A stretch of 64,000 bases of DNA from Pseudomonas oligotrophica (GCF_021726475.1 NZ_JAKJRU010000002.1:434001-498000); one strand, 5' to 3'; counted from the stretch's first letter, positions 42,987 through 53,374 are shown. Numbers and translations: made by a program. Notes: generated by a model not told the origin, from the sequence alone.

Positions 42987-43514
42987 TCAGCGCGGAATCT
43001 TCACCCGGTCCTCGTCGAAGTCGCCTTTTTCCGCGTCGCGGTGGCAGGCCACGCAGTTGAAGCGGCCGCCGACCGCCTCGCGGGCGAACTTGGCCTCGCT
43101 GACCTCGTCGTGCTTGCGCTCGAACCAGCGCGTCTGGCTGATCCGCGGCGGCTCGCCGGCGGTCGGCGAGGGCTCCATCGGCAGGCGGTTGGCGGCCGAG
43201 GCGCGGACCAGGAAATCGAGGATTACCCGCTCCTGCGCCGGGTCCAGCGAGGCGTTGCTGCCGTAGTGGTCGCCGAGGGTGCGCATCTGCTCGCGCCAGG
43301 CGTCGGCCGGCAGCAGGCCCGGGGTGTAGAGCATGTGGCAGGCGGCGCATTCCTCCTTCCACACCAGCGGTGCGCCGCTGGGCACGGCCAGGCGCTTGGG
43401 CCGCTTGTAGCCGTTGCGTCCGTGGTGTTCGTCGTCATCGGCCAGGCTGAAGCCGGCCAGGGTCATTGCCAGGGCCAGCCCGGCGAGGGTGGCAAGCGCA
43501 GCGATGGGTTTCAT
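42987..43514 (-). CDS. dhc: Diheme cytochrome c (Dhc-type)
   Basis: A 175-residue periplasmic cytochrome with signal peptide (about 1-25, ends SLA-DD), then two c-type heme sites, CAACH (about 56-60) and CVACH (about 153-157). It is the diheme partner often found beside SHP and a cytochrome b561, relaying electrons from b561 to SHP. AGGAG precedes the ATG at 43514. Lies 10 nt after the SHP gene, one operon. Confidence 0.88.
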   Translation of the reverse strand: MKPIAALATLAGLALAMTLAGFSLADDDEHHGRNGYKRPKRLAVPSGAPLVWKEECAACHMLYTPGLLPADAWREQMRTLGDHYGSNASLDPAQERVILDFLVRASAANRLPMEPSPTAGEPPRISQTRWFERKHDEVSEAKFAREAVGGRFNCVACHRDAEKGDFDEDRVKIPR

Positions 43515-43524
43515 GGGGATGCTC

Positions 43525-43929
43525 CTACTTCAGGCCAGTGATCCAGCTGATGAAGTCGCCCTTTTCCTGCGCCGTGCATTCGCGGGCGAAGACGTCGTCG
43601 CAGTTGCGGCGGAACCACTTCTCGACCTGCTTCAGGTCGGTGAAGCGCTCGGGGTTGGCCACCGGCGCCAGCGGCTCGACCTTGCGGCGCGCCGGCGTCT
43701 TGCCGGCCTGGCGCGGGTCGGTGGTGTGGCAGGTGGTGCAGCTCATGGGCTTGCCGTCGCGCTGCGCCTCGGCGAAGTACAGCGCCTTGCCGCGTTCGGC
43801 GGAGAAGCCGGCGAAGGCCGGGTCCGCCTGGCGTGCCTGGGCGGCATAGCCGGGCAAGAGCGGGTGTTCGGTCTCGGCCAGCGCGGGCAGGCTCAGGCAG
43901 CAGGCCAGGGCGATCCAGTGGGCTTTCAT
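43525..43929 (-). CDS. shp: DUF1924 / sphaeroides heme protein (SHP)-like cytochrome c
   Basis: A 134-residue periplasmic cytochrome: signal peptide about 18 residues (ends PALA-ET), heme site SCTTCH (about 63-68), and the C-terminal FRRNCDDVFARECTAQEKGDFI block with the Asn-Cys that in SHP supplies the unusual Asn heme ligand and disulfide. SHP binds O2 and NO-like ligands and is a candidate oxygen or redox stress enzyme. GGAGAG upstream; divergent from the b561 fusion gene. Confidence 0.87.
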   Translation of the reverse strand: MKAHWIALACCLSLPALAETEHPLLPGYAAQARQADPAFAGFSAERGKALYFAEAQRDGKPMSCTTCHTTDPRQAGKTPARRKVEPLAPVANPERFTDLKQVEKWFRRNCDDVFARECTAQEKGDFISWITGLK

Positions 43930-44005
43930 AGGGCGCTCTCCAGGTGGGTGAGCGCAGCCTAGGCCGGCTGCCTTACGCGAAACTGAACATGGCCAATGGA
44001 TGGCA

Positions 44006-44023
44006 TTCAGCTTCGTTTCAGCT
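44006..44023 (+). promoter_or_regulatory. Candidate direct-repeat operator between shp and b561 genes
   Basis: TTCAGCT-TCGT-TTCAGCT: two identical heptamers with an 11-bp period, as bound by OmpR-type regulators. An inverted related copy (CGAAACTGAA, 43978-43987 against TTCAGCTTCG, 44006-44015) adds symmetry. Shared upstream region of two divergent heme protein operons. Confidence 0.4.
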
Positions 44024-44067
44024 CGGCAGCCTACAAGTGGCGCATCCGTTCAGAGAGGATCGCCGTC

Positions 44068-45603
44068 GTGGCCGTTTTCAACCGTTTTCGTCTGTTCCAC
44101 TGGCTGCTGGCCGGTTTCTTCGTCGCGGTCTACCTGACCGGCGACGACGCCGAGCTGCTGCACGTCTGGCTGGGCTACGGCCTGGCCGGGCTGCTGCTGG
44201 CGCGGTTGCTGATCGCGCTGCTGCGCCCGCGCGGCTTCCCGCGGCTGCTGCCGGCGCAGCCGCGCAAGCCGAGTCTCGGCGCGTTCGGCAGCTGGCTGAC
44301 CTTGGCCACCCTGGCCAGCCTGGCGCTGGCCAGCCTGATTGGCCTCGGCATGGTCGATAACGGCGACGTGCTGGCCGACCTGCCGGGCATCGGTCCCGAG
44401 GTGTTCGGCGCCGCCAGCGACATCGACTTCGTCGGCTGGCTGGGCGATGCCGAGGAGGTGCACGAGTTCTTCGCCAACCTGGCGCTGACCCTGGTGGGCC
44501 TGCATATCGGCTACGTGCTGCTGTTTCGCCGCAAGCTGGCCTGGTCGATGCTGCGCGGCCCGCGCCAGCCGGCGCCGGCGAGCGGCCCGGCGCCTGCCGC
44601 GGCGCCGGCTTTTGTCGCCCTCGAAATCAGCGCGCGCCAGGTCGAGACGGCCGACAGCGCCTCGTTCAGCCTGCGCGTGCCGCCGGCGTTGCGTGAGCGC
44701 TTTGCCGCGCAGCCGGGGCAGTTCGTCACCCTGCGCGTGCCTTGCGCCGAGCCGCCGCTGCTGCGCTGCTATTCACTGTCGCAGCCGGTCGCCGCGGACG
44801 GCACGCTGCGCATCACGGTCAAGCGCGTGCCCGGCGGGCGTGCCTCGAACTGGCTGCTCGACCAGCTGCAGCCGGGCGCGCGCGTCGAGCTGCTGCCGCC
44901 GGCGGGCGTCTTCGTCTCCAGGGATCTGGATGGCGATCACCTCCTGCTCGGCGCCGGCAGCGGTATCACGCCGCTGCGCGCGATCCTCGAGGCGGTGCTC
45001 GAGCAGGGTCGCGGGCGGGTCTTCCTGTTCTATGCCAGCCGCGATGCCCAGTCGCTGATCTTCGCCGAGGAGCTGGCCGCGCTCGCCGCGCGCCATCCCG
45101 AGCGGCTGCGGCTGTGCATCTGGCTGGATGCCGAGCAGGGCCTGCCGGACAGCCGGGCGATCGCCACGAAGATCGCCGGCTGGCCGCGCGCCGAGGCCTT
45201 CGTCTGCGGCCCGCAGGCGTTCATGGACGGGGCCGCGCGGGCGCTGGCCGAGCATGGCCTGGAGTCGCCGCGCATCCACCTTGAGCGCTTCGCCAGCGCT
45301 GCGCCAACCGTTGCACGACGTATAGGGCCGCGCGCCAGCCGCCTGCAGGTGACCCTCGACGGCCGCCGCCGCGAACTCGACGTGCAGCCGGGCGAGGCGC
45401 TGCTCGAGGCCATGGAGGCGGTCGGCCTGCAGCCGCCGCAGGCCTGCCGCTCCGGCGTCTGCGGCGCCTGCCGCTGCCGGGTGGTGGAGGGCGAGGCGCG
45501 CATGCGCAGCAACTTGGTGCTGGATGCCGCGCAGCTGCGCCAGGGCTGGGTGCTGGCCTGCCAGGCCGAGCCGGTCAGCGCGCGGCTGGCGGTGGAGTAC
45601 TAG
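44068..45603 (+). CDS. Cytochrome b561 - ferredoxin/flavodoxin reductase - 2Fe-2S ferredoxin fusion
   Basis: A 511-residue fusion: a four-helix cytochrome b561 (about 1-165, with HWLLAGF, HVWLGYG, HEFFANLALTLVGLH histidines), an FAD/NAD(P)H reductase (about 180-405; RCYSLS FAD motif, LLGAGSGITPLRA, AFVCGPQAFM), and a C-terminal 2Fe-2S domain with CRSGVCGACRC and a fourth Cys in LACQ. It likely carries NAD(P)H electrons through b hemes to periplasmic Dhc/SHP. GTG 44068 follows AGAGAGG; an in-frame ATG at 43996 is the alternative. The TAG stop is the first base triplet of the MITE-like element. Confidence 0.87.
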   Translation: MAVFNRFRLFHWLLAGFFVAVYLTGDDAELLHVWLGYGLAGLLLARLLIALLRPRGFPRLLPAQPRKPSLGAFGSWLTLATLASLALASLIGLGMVDNGDVLADLPGIGPEVFGAASDIDFVGWLGDAEEVHEFFANLALTLVGLHIGYVLLFRRKLAWSMLRGPRQPAPASGPAPAAAPAFVALEISARQVETADSASFSLRVPPALRERFAAQPGQFVTLRVPCAEPPLLRCYSLSQPVAADGTLRITVKRVPGGRASNWLLDQLQPGARVELLPPAGVFVSRDLDGDHLLLGAGSGITPLRAILEAVLEQGRGRVFLFYASRDAQSLIFAEELAALAARHPERLRLCIWLDAEQGLPDSRAIATKIAGWPRAEAFVCGPQAFMDGAARALAEHGLESPRIHLERFASAAPTVARRIGPRASRLQVTLDGRRRELDVQPGEALLEAMEAVGLQPPQACRSGVCGACRCRVVEGEARMRSNLVLDAAQLRQGWVLACQAEPVSARLAVEY

Positions 45604-45763
45604 TGGCCTGTGCGGCTAGTTGGTTAGCTCAAGTTCGGATGCACGAGGTTCCGAGACAAGGCGCCGCGACGAGTCATAGCAGGGCTATGGCGAGGAGTGG
45701 CAACGCAGTAGCGGGGCCTCGGGCGCCGAAATTGACTAACTGAACTAGCCAAACAGGCCACTA
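45601..45763. mobile_element. MITE-like element with ~27-bp terminal inverted repeats
   Basis: TAGTGGCCTGT-GC-GGCTAGTT-GGTTAG at the left end (45601-45627) is nearly the reverse complement of the right end (45736-45763). The inside (about 108 bp) is non-coding and itself repeat-like (GCGCCGCGACGAGTCATAGC, GGGCTATGGCGAGGAGTGG). No transposase. I recall related sequences in Pseudomonas genomes. It fills the gap between convergent genes and supplies the stop codon of the b561 fusion. Confidence 0.75.
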
Positions 45764-45770
45764 GAGTGGC

Positions 45771-47165
45771 TCAGCCGGCCTGCTGCACCGGCAGGTCGTG
45801 CTTCTGCCAGGCGGTCCAGGAGCCGGGCACGTTGACCACGTCGCGGAAGCCGTGGCGCTTGAGGATGCTCGCCGCGATCGAGGCGCGGTAGCCGCTGCCG
45901 CAATAGGCCGCCACCGTCTTGTTGCGGTCGAGGCCGTCGAGCTGCTCGGGCAGGTGGGCGACGAAGGCGTGCTGCGCGCCAGGCACCCGGCCCTGGCGCA
46001 CCTCGTTGTGGCTGCGCACGTCGAGCACCTGCACCTGGGGGTCGCCGCGGCGGCTGTCGAGTTCCTCAACCGTCCATTCGCGCACCCGCTCGAGCGGCAG
46101 GCCGGCGTTCTGCCAGTCGGTCATGCCGTTGCGCAGGTAGCCTTCGACGCGGTCCAGGCCGATGCGGTAGAGCTGCAGCGTGGCCTGCTGCACCTCGGCG
46201 CTGTCCTCGCCGACCAGGTAGATCGGCCGCTGCTCGTCGAGCATCCAGCCGGCCCAGTTCACGAACTCGTTGCGCAGGGCGATGTTCAGCGCGCCGGGCA
46301 CGTGGCCGCCGCCGAAGGCGAGGATCGAGCGCACGTCGACCAGTTGCACGGCCTCGTGGTCGAGGGTGCGCTGGCGGAACTCCTCCGGCGACAGCGGTGC
46401 CGGCAGCGCCGGGCCGGCGCTGGGGTTCGCCGGGCGCGCGTTGAATTTCTTCAAGCGTGCGTAATGGCGCGGCGGCTCGGGCATGTCGGCCAGCAGCCAG
46501 TCGACGAACTCGGCCTCGCTGCGCGGCTTGAGCGCCGGGTTGAACAGCAGCTCGTTGCCCAGGGTCGAGTGGCGGCGATCACCGATCGACTTGCCGCAGG
46601 CCGAGCCGGCGCCGTGGCAGGGATAGACCTCCATGCGCTCGCCCAGCGGCAGGTAGCGCTCGAACAGGGTGTGGTGCAGCTGGGCGGCGAGCGCGCGCTC
46701 GCTGCCGGCGCCGAGCAGGTCGGGGCGGCCGACGTCGAGGTTGAACAGGGTGTCGCCGGTGAACAGGGCGAACGGCTGCTCGCCCTGCTGGCTGTCGCGC
46801 AGCAGCAGCGAGATGTGCTCGGGGGTGTGCCCCGGTGAATGCAGCACCTGCAGGCTGACCTGGCCGAGCGCGAAGGTCTCGCCGTCCTCGGCCTGGTGCA
46901 GGGCGAAGCCGTAGTCGGCGCTGCGCCCGCCCACCAGCCGGGCGCCGCAGCGCGCCGCCAGGGCCTGGCCGCCGGAGGCGAAGTCGGCGTGGATGTGGGT
47001 CTCGAACACGTAGGCGATGCGCAGGCCGCGCTCGCGCACCATGTCGAGGTAGACGTCGATGTCGCGGCGCGGGTCGATCACCGCGGCGATGGCGGCCTTG
47101 CTGTCGCCGACCAGGTAGGACAGCTGGGCAAGGCCCGGAGTGTAGAGGGGTTCGAAGACAAGCAT
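45771..47165 (-). CDS. MBL-fold hydrolase / persulfide dioxygenase-like with two rhodanese domains
   Basis: 464 residues: an N-terminal glyoxalase II-like metallo-beta-lactamase domain (THIHADFASGG, HSPGHTPEH, FTGDTLFNLDVGR), then two rhodanese domains (about 265-355 and 368-462). The second has an active Cys (AYCGSGYRAS); the first has lost it (VGEDS in place). This pattern fits CstB/persulfide dioxygenase-type enzymes of sulfide and persulfide oxidation. Cytoplasmic. AAGGAGG is upstream of ATG 47165. It stands alone. Confidence 0.87.
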   Translation of the reverse strand: MLVFEPLYTPGLAQLSYLVGDSKAAIAAVIDPRRDIDVYLDMVRERGLRIAYVFETHIHADFASGGQALAARCGARLVGGRSADYGFALHQAEDGETFALGQVSLQVLHSPGHTPEHISLLLRDSQQGEQPFALFTGDTLFNLDVGRPDLLGAGSERALAAQLHHTLFERYLPLGERMEVYPCHGAGSACGKSIGDRRHSTLGNELLFNPALKPRSEAEFVDWLLADMPEPPRHYARLKKFNARPANPSAGPALPAPLSPEEFRQRTLDHEAVQLVDVRSILAFGGGHVPGALNIALRNEFVNWAGWMLDEQRPIYLVGEDSAEVQQATLQLYRIGLDRVEGYLRNGMTDWQNAGLPLERVREWTVEELDSRRGDPQVQVLDVRSHNEVRQGRVPGAQHAFVAHLPEQLDGLDRNKTVAAYCGSGYRASIAASILKRHGFRDVVNVPGSWTAWQKHDLPVQQAG

Positions 47166-47256
47166 GCAGTCCTCCTTGCCGGGGCTCGAGTGGGAGTACC
47201 GATGTGGAAACCGATACCCCCACCCGTGTTCCCGCCAGGGGACGGCCGGTTGCGCC

Positions 47257-48516
47257 CTACCAGAGTGCCAGGCTGTAGCTGAGGATCAGCCGGTTCTCGT
47301 CGAGGTCGCTGCCGAAATTGCTGCGCGTGGTGGCGTTGCGCAGCTTGATGCCGAAGTTCTTCAGCGGCCCGTTCTGGATCACGTAGGCGATGTCCGTGTT
47401 GCGCTCCCAGGTCTTGCCTTCGCCGAGCCCGGCGCCGCGGTCGACGTTGTCGCCGGACAGGTAGCGGGTCATCAGGCTCAGCCCGGGGATGCCGAAGCCG
47501 GCGAAATCCAGGTCGTAGCGCAGCTGCCAAGAGCGCTCGTCCTGGTTGCCGAAGTCGTTGATCTGCGACAGGTGCACCAGCGAGTTGTCGGCGCCGGACA
47601 GGTAGGCGAAACCGGTGTCGCCGTCGAGCCGCTGGTAGCTGGCGCTGAAGGTGTGCTGCGCGTGCTTGTAGCTGAACAGCAGGCCGAAGGCGTCGACATC
47701 GACGTTGCTGCCGCCGTCGTCGCCCTGGTGCACGTAGCGCAGGTCGGTCTTGAAGCTGCGTCCCTCGCCGAGCGGCAGCACGTGGACCAGGCCCAGGTTG
47801 TGCTCCTTGTAGATGTCCTCGAGGCCGCCGTAGTAGTAGCTGGTGCTCAGCTCGGGCGACCAGGCGTAGCGGCCGCCGGCGAAGAGGAACTGGTCGCTGC
47901 TCGACGCGCTGCCGAACACGATGTTGCGCTTGCCGCCGTTGAAGACGGTCATCTCCTCGTTGTCCGAGGAGTTGCGCTGGTTGACCCGGTCGAGCTTGCC
48001 GGCGTCCAGCGTGAGGCCGTCGATCTCCTTGCTCTGCAGCCAGGCGCCGCGGAAGGTCTGCGGCAGCAGGCGACTGTCGTTGCGCAGCACCACCGGCAGC
48101 AGCGGTTGCAGGGTGCCGACGTGCAGGGTGGTGGCCGAGAGCCTGGCCTTGGCGGTCAGGCCGGCCGAGCCGTAGTCGTCCTGGGCGCGCCCCGTTTCGC
48201 GGTCGACCTGGAGAATCTGCGTGCCGGTACGATCGGGACTGGAGTCGAGCTTCACCCCGAGCAGGCCGATGGCATCGAGGCCCAGGCCGAGCGGGCCCTC
48301 GGTATAGCCCGATTCCATTTTCAGCATGAAGCCCTGGGCCCATTCCTCGGCCTTGGCCTGGCCGGTGCCGGAGCGGAAGTCGCGGTTCATGTAGAAGTTG
48401 CGCAGATCGATGCCGGCCTTGCTGTCCTCGACGAAGGCGGCGCTGGCCGGGGTGGCGATGGCCAGGGCCAGGGCGCTGCCGAGCAGCGGGCAGGCGTAGC
48501 GATGGTGCAGTCGCAT
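47257..48516 (-). CDS. OprD-family outer-membrane porin
   Basis: A 419-residue substrate-specific porin with signal peptide (ends ASA-AF), the OprD start FVEDSKAGIDLRNFYMNRDF, alternating beta strands, and C-terminal SYSLALW with terminal aromatic residue. It takes up aromatic or small carboxylic compounds. AGAGGAAA precedes ATG 48516. Upstream is a strong sigma-54 promoter and a palindrome also found before the tannase-family gene. Likely imports the substrate or product of that enzyme. Confidence 0.92.
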   Translation of the reverse strand: MRLHHRYACPLLGSALALAIATPASAAFVEDSKAGIDLRNFYMNRDFRSGTGQAKAEEWAQGFMLKMESGYTEGPLGLGLDAIGLLGVKLDSSPDRTGTQILQVDRETGRAQDDYGSAGLTAKARLSATTLHVGTLQPLLPVVLRNDSRLLPQTFRGAWLQSKEIDGLTLDAGKLDRVNQRNSSDNEEMTVFNGGKRNIVFGSASSSDQFLFAGGRYAWSPELSTSYYYGGLEDIYKEHNLGLVHVLPLGEGRSFKTDLRYVHQGDDGGSNVDVDAFGLLFSYKHAQHTFSASYQRLDGDTGFAYLSGADNSLVHLSQINDFGNQDERSWQLRYDLDFAGFGIPGLSLMTRYLSGDNVDRGAGLGEGKTWERNTDIAYVIQNGPLKNFGIKLRNATTRSNFGSDLDENRLILSYSLALW

Positions 48517-48583
48517 GGTGTTTCCTCTTGTTGTTGTGTTCCGGCCGAGGCCGGGGCCGTCCTCGTGCGGCCGGGGCAGGCGT

Positions 48584-48599
48584 AGCGAAAGCCGTGCCA
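48584..48599 (-). promoter_or_regulatory. Sigma-54 promoter of the OprD-family gene
   Basis: On the minus strand TGGCACG-GCTT-TCGCT: -24 TGGCACG is perfect and the -12 GC is kept (consensus TGGCACG-N4-TTGCW, 11 of 12). About 68 bp upstream of the start codon. Confidence 0.75.
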
Positions 48600-48653
48600 G
48601 CCGCGGGCCGGCGCGGCGGCGGCAGGCCAGGCGCAGCGCTGCAGCACTTGCAG

Positions 48654-48671
48654 TGTCCAGGTGGCTGGACA
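48654..48671. promoter_or_regulatory. Enhancer-like palindrome upstream of the OprD gene
   Basis: TGTCCAG-GTGG-CTGGACA is an exact inverted repeat about 70 bp upstream of the -12/-24 element; a degenerate copy TGTCTGC-GCTG-CTGGACA follows at 48705-48722. Spacing suits binding of the sigma-54 activator encoded at 50683-52170. Confidence 0.65.
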
Positions 48672-48727
48672 TGTGCGTGCGGCCAGGCACTCTGGCCGCG
48701 TCGCTGTCTGCGCTGCTGGACACCGGC

Positions 48728-50431
48728 TCAGTGGCTGCCGGCGCGGGCGGCGCTGCAGACGAAGCTCTCGGCGCGATCGACGTCGCCCTTGCCGACGTAG
48801 CGCGGCCAGCTCGGGTACTCGCATAGCGGCCGCGTGCGGCCGGGCACGCCAACGCTGTCGGCGACCGTCTGCCGGCGTGGCGCGCGGCCGTGCTCGACCC
48901 AGTCCTCCAGCGCGCTCAGCGAGTCCCAGGCGGCGTTGAACAGCGTGCTGGCCGCATGGCCGTAGCCGGGGATCTCGTAGTAGCGCAAGAACTGGCGCGT
49001 CTTGCCCGGGCCCATGTCGCGGCGGATGCGCAGGTAGTACTCGGCGCTGGCGCGGCTGCTGACCAGCTGGTCGGCGTTGCCGTGGGCGATGAGCAGCTTG
49101 CCGCCGGCCTCGGCGAAGGCCGAGAGGTCGGTACGGTTGACATCCTGGCGCAGCGACAGCTGGTCGATGCGCGCCTGCCAGGGGCCGGGGGCCTGCGGGT
49201 CGAAGGCGAGCGAGTCGAAGCTCGGGTTGCGCGTCACGAAGTGGCGGATCCACTCATCCCAGAAGCCGGCATGGTAGGGCGCGCCGTCGGCGAAGCCGGT
49301 GCCGTGCGGCGGCATCGGGTAGGTCGGTTGCAGGGTGTTCAGGCCCAGCCGGTTGACCAGCAGTTGCACGCCGCTGCCGGGGCGGCCGAAGTCGGTGCCC
49401 CAGGCGTTGAAGCCCGGGTAGCCGCGCTCGCCGCTGGCCAGCGGTGCGGCGAAGCGGATCGGCGTGTCGATCACCCGGAAGGCGGCGATCTGCGCATCGC
49501 TCAGGCAGCGCTCGCCGCCCGCGACCCCGCCGGGGCAGCGCAGCGGGCGGCCGTCGAGGGTCGCGCGGGCCGGGTCGAAGCGCGCATTGCAGGCCGCCTG
49601 GTGGCTGATCAGCCTGTCGCGCACGCCATCCAGCGAGTCGCAGGCCTGCAGCGCCGCCTCGAGCAAGGCGGCGCGCTGTTGCAGGCTGGGAAAGGCACCG
49701 GGCGCGGCCAGCGCGCGGCTGATGCGGCCGAACTGCAGGTTCAGCGCCGCGGCGTTGTAGGCCGGGTAGAGCGCGATCGCGCCCTGGAAGTCGGTCGGCC
49801 ACTGCTGCACCACCGCCAGCGCCTCGCGCCCGCCGGTGGAGCCGCCGGCGAAGTAGCTGCGCTCGGGGGCGGCGCCGTAGCGCAGGCGGATCAACGCGAT
49901 GGCGGTGTCGCGGGTCTTCTTCAGGGCATCGTGGGCGTAGTTGGCCAGCGCTTCCTCGTTCCAGGCGAAGGCGCCGGGGCTCAGCGGGTCGGCGACGTGT
50001 CCCGAGTCGCTGCCGAACACCGCGTAGCCGCGGCCGAGCGGCGTGGGCTGGTCCAGCGGGCCCGCCGGAACGTTGCCGGCGACGTTCGGCACGCTGCCGT
50101 TGTAGCCGCCGCCACCGAACATCATGGCCTTGCGGTTCCATTGTTCGGGCAGCACCAGGCGCATGCGGATGGCCGGCGCGGCAGGGTCGAGCGGGCGGAT
50201 CTCGGCGTTCAGGTCGCAGTAGCCAGCGGCGCCGCCGGCGGCTGGCACCGGCGTTGCCGAGACGACCTGGGCGCCGCGGGTCGGCAGGCCGATGGCCTCG
50301 GCCGGCACCGCGGCGGCGGCCAGTTCGGCGCAGCTGGCGGCCAGGCTCGCCTCGCTGGCAAGCAGGCCGGCGAGCAGGGCGCCGAGCGGCAGGGCGGAGC
50401 GGGGCAGGCGTGAAACGGGAGTCGCGGTCAT
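48728..50431 (-). CDS. Tannase/feruloyl esterase-family hydrolase
   Basis: A 567-residue secreted or periplasmic alpha/beta hydrolase with signal peptide (ends ASLAA-SC) and the tannase family layout: nucleophile elbow GGSTGGRE (about 197-204), lid insert with Cys pairs, later Asp (HGNADQLV) and His (GYGHAAS) of the triad. Relatives hydrolyse feruloyl, tannin or terephthalate esters. The ester used is unknown. GAAGGAAG before ATG 50431. A candidate sigma-54 promoter and palindromes lie upstream. Confidence 0.87.
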   Translation of the reverse strand: MTATPVSRLPRSALPLGALLAGLLASEASLAASCAELAAAAVPAEAIGLPTRGAQVVSATPVPAAGGAAGYCDLNAEIRPLDPAAPAIRMRLVLPEQWNRKAMMFGGGGYNGSVPNVAGNVPAGPLDQPTPLGRGYAVFGSDSGHVADPLSPGAFAWNEEALANYAHDALKKTRDTAIALIRLRYGAAPERSYFAGGSTGGREALAVVQQWPTDFQGAIALYPAYNAAALNLQFGRISRALAAPGAFPSLQQRAALLEAALQACDSLDGVRDRLISHQAACNARFDPARATLDGRPLRCPGGVAGGERCLSDAQIAAFRVIDTPIRFAAPLASGERGYPGFNAWGTDFGRPGSGVQLLVNRLGLNTLQPTYPMPPHGTGFADGAPYHAGFWDEWIRHFVTRNPSFDSLAFDPQAPGPWQARIDQLSLRQDVNRTDLSAFAEAGGKLLIAHGNADQLVSSRASAEYYLRIRRDMGPGKTRQFLRYYEIPGYGHAASTLFNAAWDSLSALEDWVEHGRAPRRQTVADSVGVPGRTRPLCEYPSWPRYVGKGDVDRAESFVCSAARAGSH

Positions 50432-50485
50432 GGGGGCTTCCTTCTTCTTCTTGTCGGGCCGCGCCTTGGGGCGCAGCAGCGCTCA

Positions 50486-50501
50486 AGCCAGGGCCATGCC
50501 A
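50486..50501 (-). promoter_or_regulatory. Candidate sigma-54 promoter of the tannase-family gene
   Basis: On the minus strand TGGCATG-GCCC-TGGCT keeps the -24 GG and -12 GC with correct spacing (10 of 12 to TGGCACG-N4-TTGCW). Confidence 0.55.
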
Positions 50502-50640
50502 GGCCGGCAGGCTGCGCGGTGGCAGGCGACGGACGGCCTGCGCACGAGCCACCAGGGGGCTGTCGCCCCGCTGGGAAGAAGAGCGGACCGGGATGACGGC
50601 GCTCGGGCGTCGGGAGGTTGTCCAGCGGCGTGGCGCGCGC

Positions 50641-50679
50641 TGTCTGCCCCGGCGGACAGCCTGTCCAGCGCGGCGGACG
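50641..50679. promoter_or_regulatory. Enhancer-like palindromes upstream of the tannase-family gene
   Basis: TGTCTGC-CCCG-GCGGACA (50641-50658) and TGTCCAG-CGCG-GCGGACG (50662-50679) resemble the exact palindrome at 48654-48671, and lie 140-190 bp upstream of the sigma-54 element, right after the regulator's stop codon. Confidence 0.55.
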
Positions 50680-50682
50680 CGC

Positions 50683-52170
<1,488 letters not shown>

Positions 52171-52259
52171 GGCAGGTTCGTCCCGTTCTTCTTCTGCGGC
52201 CGATTATGGAAGTGCGCCGCCGCCAGGGGCAAGGCGGCGCCGCGCGGCCGCGAACGGCC

Positions 52260-53348
52260 TCAGCGGCGGACCAGCAGCACCCCGGCTTCCATGTGGTGGG
52301 TGTAGGGGAATTGGTCGAACAGCGCGCAGCGCTCGATGCGGTGGGTGTCGTGCAGCTGGGCGATGTTGGCGGCCAGGGTCTCGGGGTTGCACGAGATGTA
52401 GAGGATGCGCTCGAAGCGGCGGGTCAGTTCGCAGGTGTCCGGGTCCATGCCGGCGCGTGGCGGGTCGACGAAGACGCTGCCGAAGGCGTAGCTCTTCAGG
52501 TCGATGCCGGCCAGGCGGCGGAACGGGCGCACCTCGTTCAGCGCCTGGGTCAGCTCCTCGGCGGACAGGCGCACCAGCTCGATATTGCCTGCGCCGTTGT
52601 CAGCGATATTGGCCAGCGCGGCGTTCACCGAGGTCTTGCTGATCTCGGTGGCCAGCACGCGGCGCACGCGGGTGGCCAGCGGCAGGGTGAAGTTGCCGTT
52701 GCCGCAGTAGAGCTCGAGCAGGTCGTCGTCGCGCTGGCCGATCGCCTCGAAGGCCCAGCCCAGCATCTTCTGGCAGACCGCGCCGTTGGGCTGGGTGAAG
52801 GCGCCTTCCGGCTGGCGGTAGCGGAAGGTCCGCCCGGCGACCGTCAGTTCTTCCTCGACATAGTCGCGGCCGATGACGATGCGCTTGCCCTTGGAACGGC
52901 CGACGATGCTCACGCCGAGGCTGGCGGCGAGCTGCTCGGCTGCGGCCTGCCAGGCCGCGTCCAGCGGACGGTGGTAGGCGAGGGTGATCAGCGCGTCGCC
53001 GGCCAGGGTGGTGAGGAATTCCACCTGGAACAGCTTGAAGCTGAGCACGTCCGACGCCTGCCAGGCGGCTTTCAGTTGCGGCATCAGCTCGTTGATGCGG
53101 CGGCTGGCGATGGGGAAGTCATCGATCAGGATCGCCTTGTGCTTGTCGCCCTGCTCGAACATCGCGTAGTGGCGCTGGCCGTCCTCGCGCCACAGGCGGA
53201 ACTCGGCACGCAGGCGGTAATGCTCGCGCGGCGAGTCGAAGACCTCCGCAGCCGGTGCATCGAACGGTGCCAGCAGCTCCGCCAGCCGGGCGGCTTTCTC
53301 GGCGAGTTGGGCGGCGTAGGTGGCGGGATCGAATTGCGGAGCGCTCAT
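52260..53348 (-). CDS. trmA: tRNA (uracil-54-C5)-methyltransferase
   Basis: A 362-residue SAM-dependent enzyme forming m5U54 in tRNA. Seen: [16 protein letters not shown] (SAM motif), [10 protein letters not shown], and the nucleophilic Cys in ISCNPETL. No N-terminal TRAM domain, which is typical of TrmA. The start at 53348 gives the usual TrmA N-terminus and length. Stands alone; a GGGTGGAT repeat lies upstream. Confidence 0.95.
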   Translation of the reverse strand: MSAPQFDPATYAAQLAEKAARLAELLAPFDAPAAEVFDSPREHYRLRAEFRLWREDGQRHYAMFEQGDKHKAILIDDFPIASRRINELMPQLKAAWQASDVLSFKLFQVEFLTTLAGDALITLAYHRPLDAAWQAAAEQLAASLGVSIVGRSKGKRIVIGRDYVEEELTVAGRTFRYRQPEGAFTQPNGAVCQKMLGWAFEAIGQRDDDLLELYCGNGNFTLPLATRVRRVLATEISKTSVNAALANIADNGAGNIELVRLSAEELTQALNEVRPFRRLAGIDLKSYAFGSVFVDPPRAGMDPDTCELTRRFERILYISCNPETLAANIAQLHDTHRIERCALFDQFPYTHHMEAGVLLVRR

Positions 53349-53374
53349 GAAGACTCTTGGAAAGTAGGTAAATC

